A DNA stretch of 29,990 nucleotides from DASUXA01 sp036378155 (GTDB lineage Bacteria; Actinomycetota; Actinomycetes; Mycobacteriales; Micromonosporaceae), in the NCBI GenBank assembly GCA_036378155.1, contig DASUXA010000078.1, forward strand, positions 1 to 29,990, given 5' to 3'. Below the pieces are notes generated by a model. It was not told where the DNA came from. It saw only the letters and a list, made by a program, of their open reading frames with translations, and searched no databases. The translations under genes and the position numbers were made by a program. Of the stretch, positions 1 to 7,919 are shown in pieces. Each line of letters starts with the position of its first letter. The first letter of the stretch is position 1.

Positions 1-1116
1 CGGCGGGCGGCGGCCGCCTGGGGCGCCCGCCGCCCGACCGGCTCCGAACCCGAGCATCTCGACCGGATCGCCGAGCGGCTGGGCGGGCTTCCGCTCGCCC
101 TGGAACTGGCGGCTGCCCGGCTCGCGGTACTGTCCCCAGCCGAGCTCGCCGCGCGACTCGACGACCCCCTGACCGCCCTGGGCGGGGCGCTCGCCCTGGG
201 CGAAGGCGGGTCGGGCGCTCCGGACGCCCGACCGCTGCCCTCGCGCGAACCGGGGAGCCGACACGCCAGCCTCGGCGCTGCCCTGGACTGGTCGTACCGC
301 ACGCTCGCCGCCGACCCGGCGAGGCTGCTGCGTTGGCTGTCGGTGTTCGCCGGACCCGTCGACCTGGGCGCGATCGAGTGGCTGGTCGGCTCGGACCCGC
401 TCGACGCGCTCGCCGTGCTCGTCGACAAGTCGCTGGTTCAGCCGGAGACAACTGGGGACCGCTCGACCTACCGGCTGCTCGGACCGGTCCGTGCGTACGC
501 CGCCGCGCACCTGGTCGCCCGGGGCGAGCAGTCCGCCGCCAGGGACCGCCACGTCGCCTGGTGCCTACGCGCGGTACGAGCCGCGACCGGCGAGGCGGAC
601 GGACGCCCCGCTGCGCCGTCCGGGTACCCCCTCGATCCACTCGCCGAGGAGGTGCGCGCCGCGCTGCGCTGGTCGGCGACCGAAGGAAGCGGCCGCCGCG
701 GGCTTCGGCTGGTGACCGCCCTGGACCTGTGGTGGCGTGAGCGCGGGCTGGTGGGCGAGGCGCGGACCTGGCTGTACCGGCTGGGCGAGCGGATCACCGT
801 GACCGGCGAGGACGTACCGCCGGGCGAGGCGGGCATCGGCTACCTGGCGCACGCGCGGTACGCGGCGCTGGAGGGCGACTACGACGCGGCGGCCCGGTTC
901 TGGCGGCGTGCCGAGGCGTGGGCCCGTCGCTCAGGTGATCCGGCCCTGCGGGCGCGGGTACTGGCTGAGCGGGGCGCGCTGCTGCTCGGGGCGGGCGGAG
1001 CCGGTGCGCAGCGCATCGGGCGTGCCGACAGCACTGGTCACCGGGTGTCTGCGCGGCGTGGCGAGCACCCCGGGCATGTCGGGCGTCCGACGCGCGGAGC
1101 GCGCCGCCCCGGGTGA
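1..1116 (+). CDS. AfsR/LuxR-type regulator, 3' fragment (partial, probably truncated)
   Basis: The frame is open from the first base, so the start lies outside the window; 371 codons are visible. The order is that of the STAND/NB-ARC regulators of actinobacteria (AfsR, SARP and large LuxR relatives). A GLPLALELAAARL motif lies near residues 31-43. A winged-helix region follows (SLGAALDWSYRTL near 91-103, RLLRWLSVFAGPV near 108-120, LVDKSLVQ near 140-147). The 'YRLLGPVRAYAAAHL' segment and the start of alpha-helical TPR-like repeats come next. The DNA-binding domain is not visible. After about residue 325 the sequence turns into a Gly/Arg-rich tail that no longer resembles a TPR, and the frame stops soon after. 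The family usually continues with several more repeats, so I infer a truncation or an old frameshift. Family call is fairly sure; target genes are unknown. Confidence 0.75.
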   Translation, partial: RRAAAAWGARRPTGSEPEHLDRIAERLGGLPLALELAAARLAVLSPAELAARLDDPLTALGGALALGEGGSGAPDARPLPSREPGSRHASLGAALDWSYRTLAADPARLLRWLSVFAGPVDLGAIEWLVGSDPLDALAVLVDKSLVQPETTGDRSTYRLLGPVRAYAAAHLVARGEQSAARDRHVAWCLRAVRAATGEADGRPAAPSGYPLDPLAEEVRAALRWSATEGSGRRGLRLVTALDLWWRERGLVGEARTWLYRLGERITVTGEDVPPGEAGIGYLAHARYAALEGDYDAAARFWRRAEAWARRSGDPALRARVLAERGALLLGAGGAGAQRIGRADSTGHRVSARRGEHPGHVGRPTRGARRPG

Positions 1117-1140
1117 TCCGAGCACTCCGGCAGACGACAC

Positions 1141-1176
1141 GGCGGAGGGCCAGGGCGCACGCCCTGGCCCTCCGCC
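1141..1176. terminator. Perfect 16-bp inverted repeat between convergent genes
   Basis: Arms 1141-1156 and 1161-1176 are perfect complements around a 4-nt loop (GCAC). It sits between the regulator fragment ending at 1116 and the convergent GHL10 gene whose stop codon is at 1184-1186. There is no T-run on either side, which is common for GC-rich actinobacterial terminators. It probably serves both directions. Confidence 0.75.
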
Positions 1177-1183
1177 GTGAACG

Positions 1184-2911
1184 TTAGGAGACCACCCGTG
1201 CGGGGCTCGGGTTGCTCTCGTTCCACAACCTGTCGAGCGCCGTCACGTAGTACGTGTACGACTTGCCGGGCTCGGCGGTGGTGTCCACCCAGGACTGATC
1301 CGGTCCGTCCACCCGCCGCAGCGTCGCCACCACGTGACCGGCGTCGGCGAAGCCGCACGTGTCCGCGCCGGAGGTGCCGTCGAACCGGTACACCACGTAC
1401 GAGGCGACATCGCCGTAGACGGTGCCCTGGGCGGTGTCGTGCCAGGTCAGCGTGACCGCCCCCGAGGCGTTCCGAGCCGAGGCGGTGACCACCGGGAAGT
1501 TCACCGGCTTCGCCGGAAGCTGGGTCATCGTCGGGATGAGCGCCGGCTTCGAGTAGTGGTCCGCCGCCAGGATCGAGATCGAGTTCAGTCGGTCGGCGCG
1601 TACCTGTACCGCGCTGAAGTGCACGTCACCGGAGACGTTGTACTGCTCGTTGAACGTCAGGTGCCGGCTCAGCTCGTTCGGGTCGAACCATGCCGCCGGC
1701 TGACCCGCCGCCGCCACCTTGTAGTCCGCCTGTCCGATGTAGAGCTGCACGTGGGTACCGGTGACCACGTCCGACCACCACGGCACCAGCTTGGCGTAGT
1801 CGGCGACGGGCAGCCCGATGTTCCAGTACACCTGCGGCACGACGTAGTCGAGCCACTCGTTCTTCACCCAGGTACGCGTGTCGGCGTAGTTCGCGTTGTA
1901 CGACTCGGTGCCGTGCGTGTCCGAACCCAGCGGGTCGGACGACGCGTTGCGCCAGATGCCGAACGGGCTGACACCGAACTTCACCCACGGCTTCGCCGCG
2001 TGGATACGCTGGTCCATCTCCTGGATGAGCAGGTCGATGTTGTGCCGGCGCCAGTCGCCCTTGTCGGTGAAGCCCGCGCCGTACCGGGCGAACGTCGCGT
2101 CGTCGGGGAAGTCCTGCCGCGCCGCCGGGTACGGGTAGAAGTAGTCGTCGAAGTGCACGCCGTCGATGTCGTACTTCGTCACCGCGTCCATCATCGCGTC
2201 CTCGACGAAGTGCCGGACGTCCGGAATACCCGGGTTGTAGTACAGCCGGCTGCCCGCCGCGTTCACCGGGTAGGCGACCGCCCAGTCCGGGTGCTGGCGC
2301 ACCGGGTGGTTCGGGGCCAGCTTGGTGATGTCCGCCCCGGCGCCGCTGGGCGCCGGCATGCTCACCCGGTACGGGTTGAACCAGGCGTGGAACTCGATGT
2401 TCCGCTTGTGCGTCTCGGCAACCATCCAGCCCAGCGGGTCCCAGCCGGGGTCCTTGCCGCGCACCCCGGTCAGGAACTCCGACCACGGCTCGTACGGCGA
2501 CGGCCAGAACGCGTCGGCGGTCGGTCGGATCTGCACGAACACCGCGTTCATGTTGAGCCGCTGCGCCATGTCGAGCCAGCCGTCGTACTCGGCTTTGAGG
2601 GTCTGCTCGTCCAGCCCTTCGCGGCTCGGCCAGTCGATGTTGACGACGCTGGCGATCCACAGCCCGCGCAGCTGCCGCTTGGGTGTCGCCGGGTTGACCG
2701 GGCAGCCGTTCCGGTCGACGGTCAGTCCGCCGGGCGCGGCGCTGCCCGGACCGGTCGCGTCGGTGGTTGCCGCGCCGGTCGTGTCGAGCGTGGCGACATC
2801 GCTCGGGTCGTCGGTACCGATCGGTTCGGCGCTCGCCGGGTTGGCCATCGCGAGCGCGCCGAGCAGCGCGGTGGCCAGCAGAGCCACCCGAAGGCGGCGT
2901 CGGTGGGTCAT
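1184..2911 (-). CDS. Secreted glycoside hydrolase-like GHL10 (DUF187) family protein with C-terminal Fn3-like domain
   Basis: The 575-aa product starts at the ATG at 2911, preceded by GGAGGG with about 7 nt spacing; a farther upstream ATG at 2983 lacks this context. Residues 1-28 form a Sec signal peptide (RRR, a hydrophobic stretch, then NPASA). The GHL10 domain starts near residue 80 (RQLRGLWIASVVNIDWPS) and continues with NAVFVQIRPTADAFWPS, FHAWFNPYRV, GVHFDDYFYPYP and YVVPQVYWNIG, all typical TIM-barrel segments of the family. The last 100 residues look like a fibronectin type III domain (VTLTWHD ... YVVYRFDG ... KSYTYYVTALDRLWNESNPS). Family members are cell-surface or secreted proteins thought to act on glycans or peptidoglycan-derived sugars. 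The substrate here is unknown. It is divergent from the ECF sigma gene and ends at a shared hairpin. Confidence 0.88.
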   Translation of the reverse strand: MTHRRRLRVALLATALLGALAMANPASAEPIGTDDPSDVATLDTTGAATTDATGPGSAAPGGLTVDRNGCPVNPATPKRQLRGLWIASVVNIDWPSREGLDEQTLKAEYDGWLDMAQRLNMNAVFVQIRPTADAFWPSPYEPWSEFLTGVRGKDPGWDPLGWMVAETHKRNIEFHAWFNPYRVSMPAPSGAGADITKLAPNHPVRQHPDWAVAYPVNAAGSRLYYNPGIPDVRHFVEDAMMDAVTKYDIDGVHFDDYFYPYPAARQDFPDDATFARYGAGFTDKGDWRRHNIDLLIQEMDQRIHAAKPWVKFGVSPFGIWRNASSDPLGSDTHGTESYNANYADTRTWVKNEWLDYVVPQVYWNIGLPVADYAKLVPWWSDVVTGTHVQLYIGQADYKVAAAGQPAAWFDPNELSRHLTFNEQYNVSGDVHFSAVQVRADRLNSISILAADHYSKPALIPTMTQLPAKPVNFPVVTASARNASGAVTLTWHDTAQGTVYGDVASYVVYRFDGTSGADTCGFADAGHVVATLRRVDGPDQSWVDTTAEPGKSYTYYVTALDRLWNESNPSPARVVS

Positions 2912-3135
2912 GCGATTCCCTCCGGTAGGGGGTGGGATGTCCGGGGGCTTGGCCGGGGTCAGCCGGTCGGCCGGCGGCGACAAGCTCCGGCTCCTTCGCG
3001 TACTCAGAAAGAAACTTTCACGGCTCGACCGGCCGCGCGCAAGGGCTTACCGGATCGAATTCTGTTCGTCGGTAATCGCCGGGCTCTCGGCGACACAGAG
3101 CAGAGTGACAGTCGCCTAGACACGCGGGAGTTCGG
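2912..3135. promoter_or_regulatory. Divergent control region between GHL10 and ECF sigma genes
   Basis: This 224-bp gap must hold the promoters of both divergent genes. It contains an unusually A/T-rich patch at about 3000-3070. Inside it GAAACTTTC (3011-3019) is a 9-bp dyad. It resembles GAAA-N-TTTC operators known upstream of actinobacterial glycan-degradation genes. I see no convincing -35/-10 pair. Closer to the sigma gene are GTGACAGTC and TAGACA near 3105-3122, a possible autoregulated ECF promoter, but this is weak. Confidence 0.35.
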
Positions 3136-3678
3136 ATGGGTCCACCGGGAAAGCGCGACGAGGACTGGTTCAGCCGGATCTACGTCGCCGAGTACCCGCA
3201 CATCGTCAAGTACGGCCAGCGTCGGCTCGCGGATGCGGAGGCATCCGCCGAACTCGCCCAGGAAGTGTTCGTCGTCGCCTGGCGACGGCGCCACGAAGTA
3301 CCGGACCACAGCCTGCCCTGGCTGTACGGGGTGGCCCGGCGCCTGTTGGCGAACCAGTGGCGGGCCCGGCGTACCGCGCCGGACGTCCAGCCGCTCGCCG
3401 ACGCGGACGTGATGAGTGGCGTGGGTTCGCCGGGTTCGGACGCCACGGTCGGCGTGACCGATGTTCGGGCCGCTCTGTCCACCCTGTCCGATCTGGACCA
3501 GGAGATTCTGCGCCTGGTCGGCTGGGAGGAACTCACTGTCGCCGAGACCGCGCAGGTTCTCGGGTGTACCCGCACAGCGGCGGCGGTACGCCTCCATCGC
3601 GCTCGCAAGCGCCTCAACGCCGCCATGTCGAGCCGGGCTGTCGGGCCGGGTGCACAACCGGCGCTCGCCCAATCATGA
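3136..3678 (+). CDS. ECF-type RNA polymerase sigma factor
   Basis: The 180-aa product has the usual ECF size and two-domain layout. Region 2 covers about residues 12-75 (FSRIYVAEYPHIVKYGQRRL, then AELAQEVFVVAWRR, and SLPWLYGVARRLLANQWRAR). Region 4 covers about 112-168 (ALSTLSDLDQEILRLVGWEEL, TVAETAQVLGCTRTAAAVRL, HRARKRL), ending in a helix-turn-helix. The ATG at 3136 has GGGAG about 6 nt upstream. The stop codon (3676-3678) overlaps an ATG at 3675, and the next gene starts at 3693, so the two are co-transcribed and likely coupled. The neighbour has a single membrane helix and is the probable partner or anti-sigma-like regulator. Target promoters cannot be told from sequence. Confidence 0.92.
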   Translation: MGPPGKRDEDWFSRIYVAEYPHIVKYGQRRLADAEASAELAQEVFVVAWRRRHEVPDHSLPWLYGVARRLLANQWRARRTAPDVQPLADADVMSGVGSPGSDATVGVTDVRAALSTLSDLDQEILRLVGWEELTVAETAQVLGCTRTAAAVRLHRARKRLNAAMSSRAVGPGAQPALAQS

Positions 3679-3692
3679 GAGGACGACCTTCA

Positions 3693-4712
3693 ATGTCTGG
3701 AGAACAGCGAACCCGCGCTCTCCTCGGTCCGGCTGATCCCGCCCGGGACGCAGTCATAGCGCCGCCCCGGCTCTCGGCGCATGACCTGATAGTCCGTGCC
3801 GAGTCCGCCCCGGAGCCGCTCCGACACCGGCGCGCCCGACCGGCACGCCGGCTGGCGGTGGTGGCGGCAGTCGTGGTCGCCGCAGCCGCCGGGGCCACGG
3901 CGGTCATCCACACCTTCGGTCCAGTGCGGGCGGACCACGCGCCGGTCGCCGGGCCGCGGCGGCCAGCCGCGCCGGGTTCGGTGCTGGTGCCGGTGGCGTA
4001 CCAGTTCACCACCGATGCGCACCCGGCTGAAGCCGAGCTACACGCCCTCGCCGCGAGAATCAGCGACGCGCCCTACGACGGCAGGACCGGCCGATACGCG
4101 TATCACGAGTACAAGGATTGGGGATCGCCAATCACGTCGTCCCCGGACGGACGCTACGTCGTGGGCGAGACAATGGACTTCAAGGTGTGGCAGGCCGACG
4201 ACGGTGCCGGCCGCCAGATCCAAACCGCGCTCGAGCCGCAGTACCCGGATCAGGCGTCGCGTGACTACTGGGAGAGCCACCCGGGAACGAGCGCGCCCAT
4301 CGGACAGCCCCTCACGATGACGCTTCCGCGTGGCCACCTCACCCCGCTGCCGTCCAACACTGCCGGGCTGGCCGACGTGCTCGATGTGCGCTCCGGCGGC
4401 GCTGCCGTGGCGAAGCAGATCAGTATGGTGTACGGGCGGTACGTGGTGCCGCGCCGGACGCGGGCCGACATTTTGCGGGTGCTCGCGGGCGTACCGGGAT
4501 TCGTCTGGCGGGGCAACGTCGTCGACCGGGCCGGTCGCGCGGGAGTCGCGGTAACCTTCGACGACCGGGAGCATGCCGAGCAGGTCCTGCTCATCTTCAA
4601 CCCGACCACCGGGGAGCTGCTGGCGCAGGAGATGATCCGCACTGACACTTCGAAGTGGGTCAGCGCGTACCGGCTGATCCTCGCCACCGACCGGACTGAC
4701 CAACTCGGCTGA
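3693..4712 (+). CDS. CU044_5270 family membrane-anchored protein (probable sigma-factor partner)
   Basis: The 339-aa protein has a cytoplasmic N-terminus of about 55 residues ending in Arg-rich RHRRARPARR. One transmembrane helix follows (LAVVAAVVVAAAAGATAVI, about residues 57-75), then a large extracytoplasmic domain. This layout and its place directly after an ECF sigma gene match the actinobacterial CU044_5270 group. That group has no proven biochemical role, although anti-sigma or signal-sensing functions have been suggested from context. I chose the ATG at 3693 because GAGAGGAC lies about 9 nt upstream. The ATG at 3675, overlapping the sigma stop codon, is the alternative. There is no zinc-binding HxxxCxxC motif as in ZAS anti-sigma factors. 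A strong hairpin follows the gene. Confidence 0.7.
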   Translation: MSGEQRTRALLGPADPARDAVIAPPRLSAHDLIVRAESAPEPLRHRRARPARRLAVVAAVVVAAAAGATAVIHTFGPVRADHAPVAGPRRPAAPGSVLVPVAYQFTTDAHPAEAELHALAARISDAPYDGRTGRYAYHEYKDWGSPITSSPDGRYVVGETMDFKVWQADDGAGRQIQTALEPQYPDQASRDYWESHPGTSAPIGQPLTMTLPRGHLTPLPSNTAGLADVLDVRSGGAAVAKQISMVYGRYVVPRRTRADILRVLAGVPGFVWRGNVVDRAGRAGVAVTFDDREHAEQVLLIFNPTTGELLAQEMIRTDTSKWVSAYRLILATDRTDQLG

Positions 4713-4732
4713 ACCAGGCGCCCCGGACAACT

Positions 4733-4776
4733 CGTTGGGGGTGCCGCCAGCGGTTCCGCTGGCGGCACCCCCAACG
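4733..4776. terminator. Perfect 21-bp inverted repeat between convergent genes
   Basis: Arms 4733-4753 and 4756-4776 are perfect complements around TT (the closing pairs would open to give a larger loop). It lies between the CU044_5270-type gene (ends 4712) and the convergent korB (stop at 4787). It is a very stable likely bidirectional terminator without a T-run. Confidence 0.8.
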
Positions 4777-4786
4777 ACGCGAGGCG

Positions 4787-5818
4787 TTACAGGATGGTCC
4801 AGGTGTCGCCCGCGTTCAGCAGCGAGGCGAGCGCCTTTTCCGGCGAGTCGACGCCCGCCTTCGCCTTCTCGACCTGACCGCGCACCACGTTGTCGTACGA
4901 GTCGCGGTTGACGTCGCGGAACACGCCGATCGGGGTGTGGCGCAGGTCGGGACCGGCGAGGCGGGACAGCGCGAACGCGTACGCCGGCTCGGGAACCGTG
5001 GCGTCGTGTACCACGATCTGCGCCGGGTCCACCTCGGCGGTGGCGCGTACCGTCAGCCCGAACCCGCCCGGCGCCTGCACGACCGCCCATTCGCCGTCCT
5101 TGCCGAACGTCACCGGTTGCCCGTGCTCCAGCCGGATCAGGTAGTCGTCGCGGGTGTCCGGCTGCTTGAGCGGGTCGAACGCGCCGTCGTTGAAGATGTT
5201 GCAGTTCTGGTAGATCTCCACAAACGCCGACCCGGTGTGCTGGGACGCGGCGCGCAGCACCGAGGTCAGGTGCTTGCGGTCGGAGTCGATGGTGCGGGCG
5301 ACGAACGACGCCTCCGCGCCGAGCGCCAGCGACAGCGGGTTGAACGGGGAGTCCGCCGAGCCCATCGGGGTCGACTTGGTGATCTTGCCGACCTCCGACG
5401 TCGGCGAGTACTGCCCCTTGGTCAGCCCGTAGATCTTGTTGTTGAACAGCAGGATCTTCAGGTTGACGTTGCGGCGCAGCGCGTGGATCAGGTGGTTGCC
5501 GCCGATGGACAGCGCGTCGCCGTCACCGGTGATCACAAAGACCGACAGGTCGGGGCGGGACACCGACAGTCCCGTCGCGATCGCCGGCGCACGGCCGTGG
5601 ATCGAGTGCACGCCGTACGTGTTCATGTAGTACGGGAACCGCGACGAGCAGCCGATACCCGAGATGAACACGATGCGTTCACGCGGGATGCCGAGTTCCG
5701 GCAGGAACGACTGGACGGCCGCGAGGATCGCGTAGTCGCCGCAGCCCGGGCACCACCGGACCTCCTGGTCGGACTTGAAGTCCTTGGCGGTGAGCTTGAC
5801 GGCGGTGGGCTCAGGCAT
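4787..5818 (-). CDS. korB: 2-oxoacid:ferredoxin oxidoreductase, beta subunit (KorB type)
   Basis: The 343-aa protein is the thiamine-diphosphate and Fe-S subunit that, with KorA, oxidatively decarboxylates a 2-oxoacid (2-oxoglutarate in the best-known actinobacterial enzymes) to acyl-CoA and reduces ferredoxin. Visible features are WCPGCGDY (Cys23 and Cys26), Cys57 in GIGCSSR and Cys206 in QNCNIFND as likely [4Fe-4S] ligands. The TPP-binding segment is GDGDALSIGGNH (98-109) followed by NN at 126-127. The ATG at 5818 lies 8 nt inside korA, with GAGG about 9 nt upstream, so translation is coupled. An upstream in-frame start would run far into korA and is not needed. The gene ends at the hairpin 4733-4776. 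Confidence 0.93.
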   Translation of the reverse strand: MPEPTAVKLTAKDFKSDQEVRWCPGCGDYAILAAVQSFLPELGIPRERIVFISGIGCSSRFPYYMNTYGVHSIHGRAPAIATGLSVSRPDLSVFVITGDGDALSIGGNHLIHALRRNVNLKILLFNNKIYGLTKGQYSPTSEVGKITKSTPMGSADSPFNPLSLALGAEASFVARTIDSDRKHLTSVLRAASQHTGSAFVEIYQNCNIFNDGAFDPLKQPDTRDDYLIRLEHGQPVTFGKDGEWAVVQAPGGFGLTVRATAEVDPAQIVVHDATVPEPAYAFALSRLAGPDLRHTPIGVFRDVNRDSYDNVVRGQVEKAKAGVDSPEKALASLLNAGDTWTIL

Positions 5819-7652
5819 TCTTGACAACCTCTTCGAGCATCGACTCCAGTTCCGCGGCGGTGAACGGCAGGCCGCGGACCTGGTTGTAGGAAATCGCATC
5901 GACCAGGTACCGCGCCCGGATGACCGCGGCCAGTTGACCGAGGTTCATCTCCGGGATCACCACCCGGTCGTACCGGCGGAGCACGTCACCCAGGTTGCGC
6001 GGCATCGGGTTCAGGTGCCGCAGGTGCGCCTGGGCGACCGGCAGACCGCGTTGGCGCAGCGCTCGGCACGCCGCGCCGATCGGACCGTACGTCGAGCCCC
6101 AGCCGAGCACCAGGACGCGCGCCTCGTCGGGGTCGTCGACCTCGAGGTCCGGTACCTGGATCGCGTCGATCCGGGCGGCGCGGGTGCGCACCATCAGGTC
6201 GTGGTTGGCGGGGTCGTACGAGATGTCCCCGGTCTTGTCGGCCTTCTCCAGACCGCCGATGCGGTGCTCCAGACCCGGCGTGCCGGGGATCGCCCACGGT
6301 CGGGCGAGCGTTGCCGGGTCGCGCAGGTACGGCAGGAATTTGCCGTCCGGTCCGTTCGGCGCGGACGCGAACTGCACCCGCAGGTCCGGAAGGTCGTCCA
6401 CCTCCGGCAGCGCCCACGGTTCCGACCCGTTCGCGAGATATCCGTCGGACAGCAGGATCACCGGCGTCCGGTACGTCAGCGCGATCCGGGCCGCCTCGAT
6501 CGCCGCGTAGAAGCAGTCGGTCGGCGACTTCGCGGCGATCACCGCGACCGGCGCCTCGCCGTGCCGGCCGTACAGCGCCATGTTCAGGTCCGCCTGCTCG
6601 GTCTTGGTCGGCATACCGGTCGACGGTCCGGCGCGCTGCACGTCGATCACGACCAGCGGCAGTTCCAGGGCGACGCCGAGCGAGATCGTCTCGCCCTTGA
6701 GCGCCACGCCCGGACCGGACGTGGTGGTCACGCCGAGGGCACCGCCGTACGACGCGCCGACCGCGGCGGCGACCGCGGCGATCTCGTCCTCCGCCTGCAT
6801 CGTCGTCACGCCGAACTTCTTGTGCTTGCTCAGCTCGTGCAGGATGTCCGAGGCCGGCGTGATCGGGTACGCACCGAGGAAGACGGGCAGCCCCGAGCGC
6901 ACCCCGGCGGCGACGATGCCCAGCGCCAGCGCGGTGTTGCCGGTGATGTTGCGGTACGTGCCCGGTCGCATCCGAGCCGGCTTGACCTCGTACCGGATCG
7001 CGAAGTCCTCGGTCGTCTCGCCGAAGTTCCAACCGGCGCGGAACGCGGCGATGTTCGCCTCGGCGAGCTCCGGTCGCGAGGCGAACTTGCGGCGCAGGAA
7101 GCTCAGGGTCGACTCGTACGGCCGGGAGTACATCCAGGAGAGCAGCCCGAGCGCGAACATGTTCTTGGCGCGCTCGGCGTCCTTCTTCGAGATGTCGAAG
7201 TCCTCGAGCGCCTTGACGGTCATCGAGGTCAGCGCGACCGGGTGCACCGTGTACCCGGCGAGGGACCCGTCGTCGAGTGGATTCGCCGCGAACCCGACCT
7301 TGGTGAGGTTCCGACTCGTGAATTCGTCAGTATTCACGATGATCGCCGCGCCGCGCGGCAGGTCGCGCAGGTTCGCCTTGAGCGCCGCCGGGTTCATCGC
7401 GACCAGTACGTCCGGCGCGTCGCCCGGGGTGAGGATGTCGTACTCGGCGAAGTGGACCTGGAAGCTCGACACGCCGGGCAGCGTGCCGGCGGGGGCGCGG
7501 ATCTCCGCCGGGAAGTTGGGTAGCGTGGAGATGTCGTTGCCCAGCTGCGCGGTTTCGGAGGTGAACCGGTCGCCGGTGAGTTGCATACCGTCGCCGGAGT
7601 CGCCCGCGAAACGGATCACCACCCGATCCAGTTGACGGACCTGCTTGGTCAC
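5811..7652 (-). CDS. korA: 2-oxoacid:ferredoxin oxidoreductase, alpha subunit with fused gamma domain (KorA type)
   Basis: The 613-aa protein starts at GTG 7652, preceded by GAGGTGA. Residues about 10-190 are the gamma (CoA-side) domain (RVVIRFAGDSGDGMQLTGD). Residues about 240-420 are the pyrimidine-binding alpha domain with YPITPASDILHELS, TMQAEDEIAAVAAAVGAS and QRAGPSTGMPTKTEQADL. The last part is the transketolase C-terminal-like domain. The fused gamma-alpha architecture with a separate beta subunit is the usual KorAB form. Substrate preference (2-oxoglutarate versus pyruvate or branched acids) is inferred from similarity to actinobacterial KorA, not proven. It forms a two-gene operon with korB. 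Confidence 0.93.
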   Translation of the reverse strand: MTKQVRQLDRVVIRFAGDSGDGMQLTGDRFTSETAQLGNDISTLPNFPAEIRAPAGTLPGVSSFQVHFAEYDILTPGDAPDVLVAMNPAALKANLRDLPRGAAIIVNTDEFTSRNLTKVGFAANPLDDGSLAGYTVHPVALTSMTVKALEDFDISKKDAERAKNMFALGLLSWMYSRPYESTLSFLRRKFASRPELAEANIAAFRAGWNFGETTEDFAIRYEVKPARMRPGTYRNITGNTALALGIVAAGVRSGLPVFLGAYPITPASDILHELSKHKKFGVTTMQAEDEIAAVAAAVGASYGGALGVTTTSGPGVALKGETISLGVALELPLVVIDVQRAGPSTGMPTKTEQADLNMALYGRHGEAPVAVIAAKSPTDCFYAAIEAARIALTYRTPVILLSDGYLANGSEPWALPEVDDLPDLRVQFASAPNGPDGKFLPYLRDPATLARPWAIPGTPGLEHRIGGLEKADKTGDISYDPANHDLMVRTRAARIDAIQVPDLEVDDPDEARVLVLGWGSTYGPIGAACRALRQRGLPVAQAHLRHLNPMPRNLGDVLRRYDRVVIPEMNLGQLAAVIRARYLVDAISYNQVRGLPFTAAELESMLEEVVKNA

Positions 7653-7919
7653 GCCGTCACCTCGCTTCGCCAGGTACCGCCGTGACCGGCGGCGTCGTAT
7701 TCCCGATGACCTCGGTGCACTCGGCCATTCGTGCGGACCTCCTCGGGGGGACGACCGTTGCGGGGATGCAACGTCGTCGTCGCCCCGCTTCTTCCTACAC
7801 CCGAAGCCTACGTCGCCACTCGAGGGCGCAGAGCAGTCCCCAATACTGGTGGACTGACCGGGTGACGGTGGTAACAGTGGTGTAAATCACTGGGCACAGA
7901 CGAGCGCCGATACGTGGCG
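7653..7919 (-). promoter_or_regulatory. Intergenic region upstream of korA
   Basis: This 267-bp gap separates folP2 from korA, both on the minus strand, and must contain the korA promoter. At 7862-7890 there is a cluster of near-repeats (GGTGGTAAC, GTGGTGTAA) flanked by GTGA and TCAC, a possible regulator site. A TAGGCT on the minus strand (7810-7805) fits an actinobacterial -10 consensus, but no matching -35 is visible. I find no small gene here. Confidence 0.3.

Noticed and set aside
1334..3412. A 692-codon open frame on the plus strand
   Set aside because: It is antisense to the GHL10 gene and runs into the sigma gene; composition is Arg/Val-rich with no family motifs, a typical GC-rich shadow.
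5775..7523. A 582-codon plus-strand open frame
   Set aside because: Antisense shadow of korA, whose protein motifs are unambiguous.
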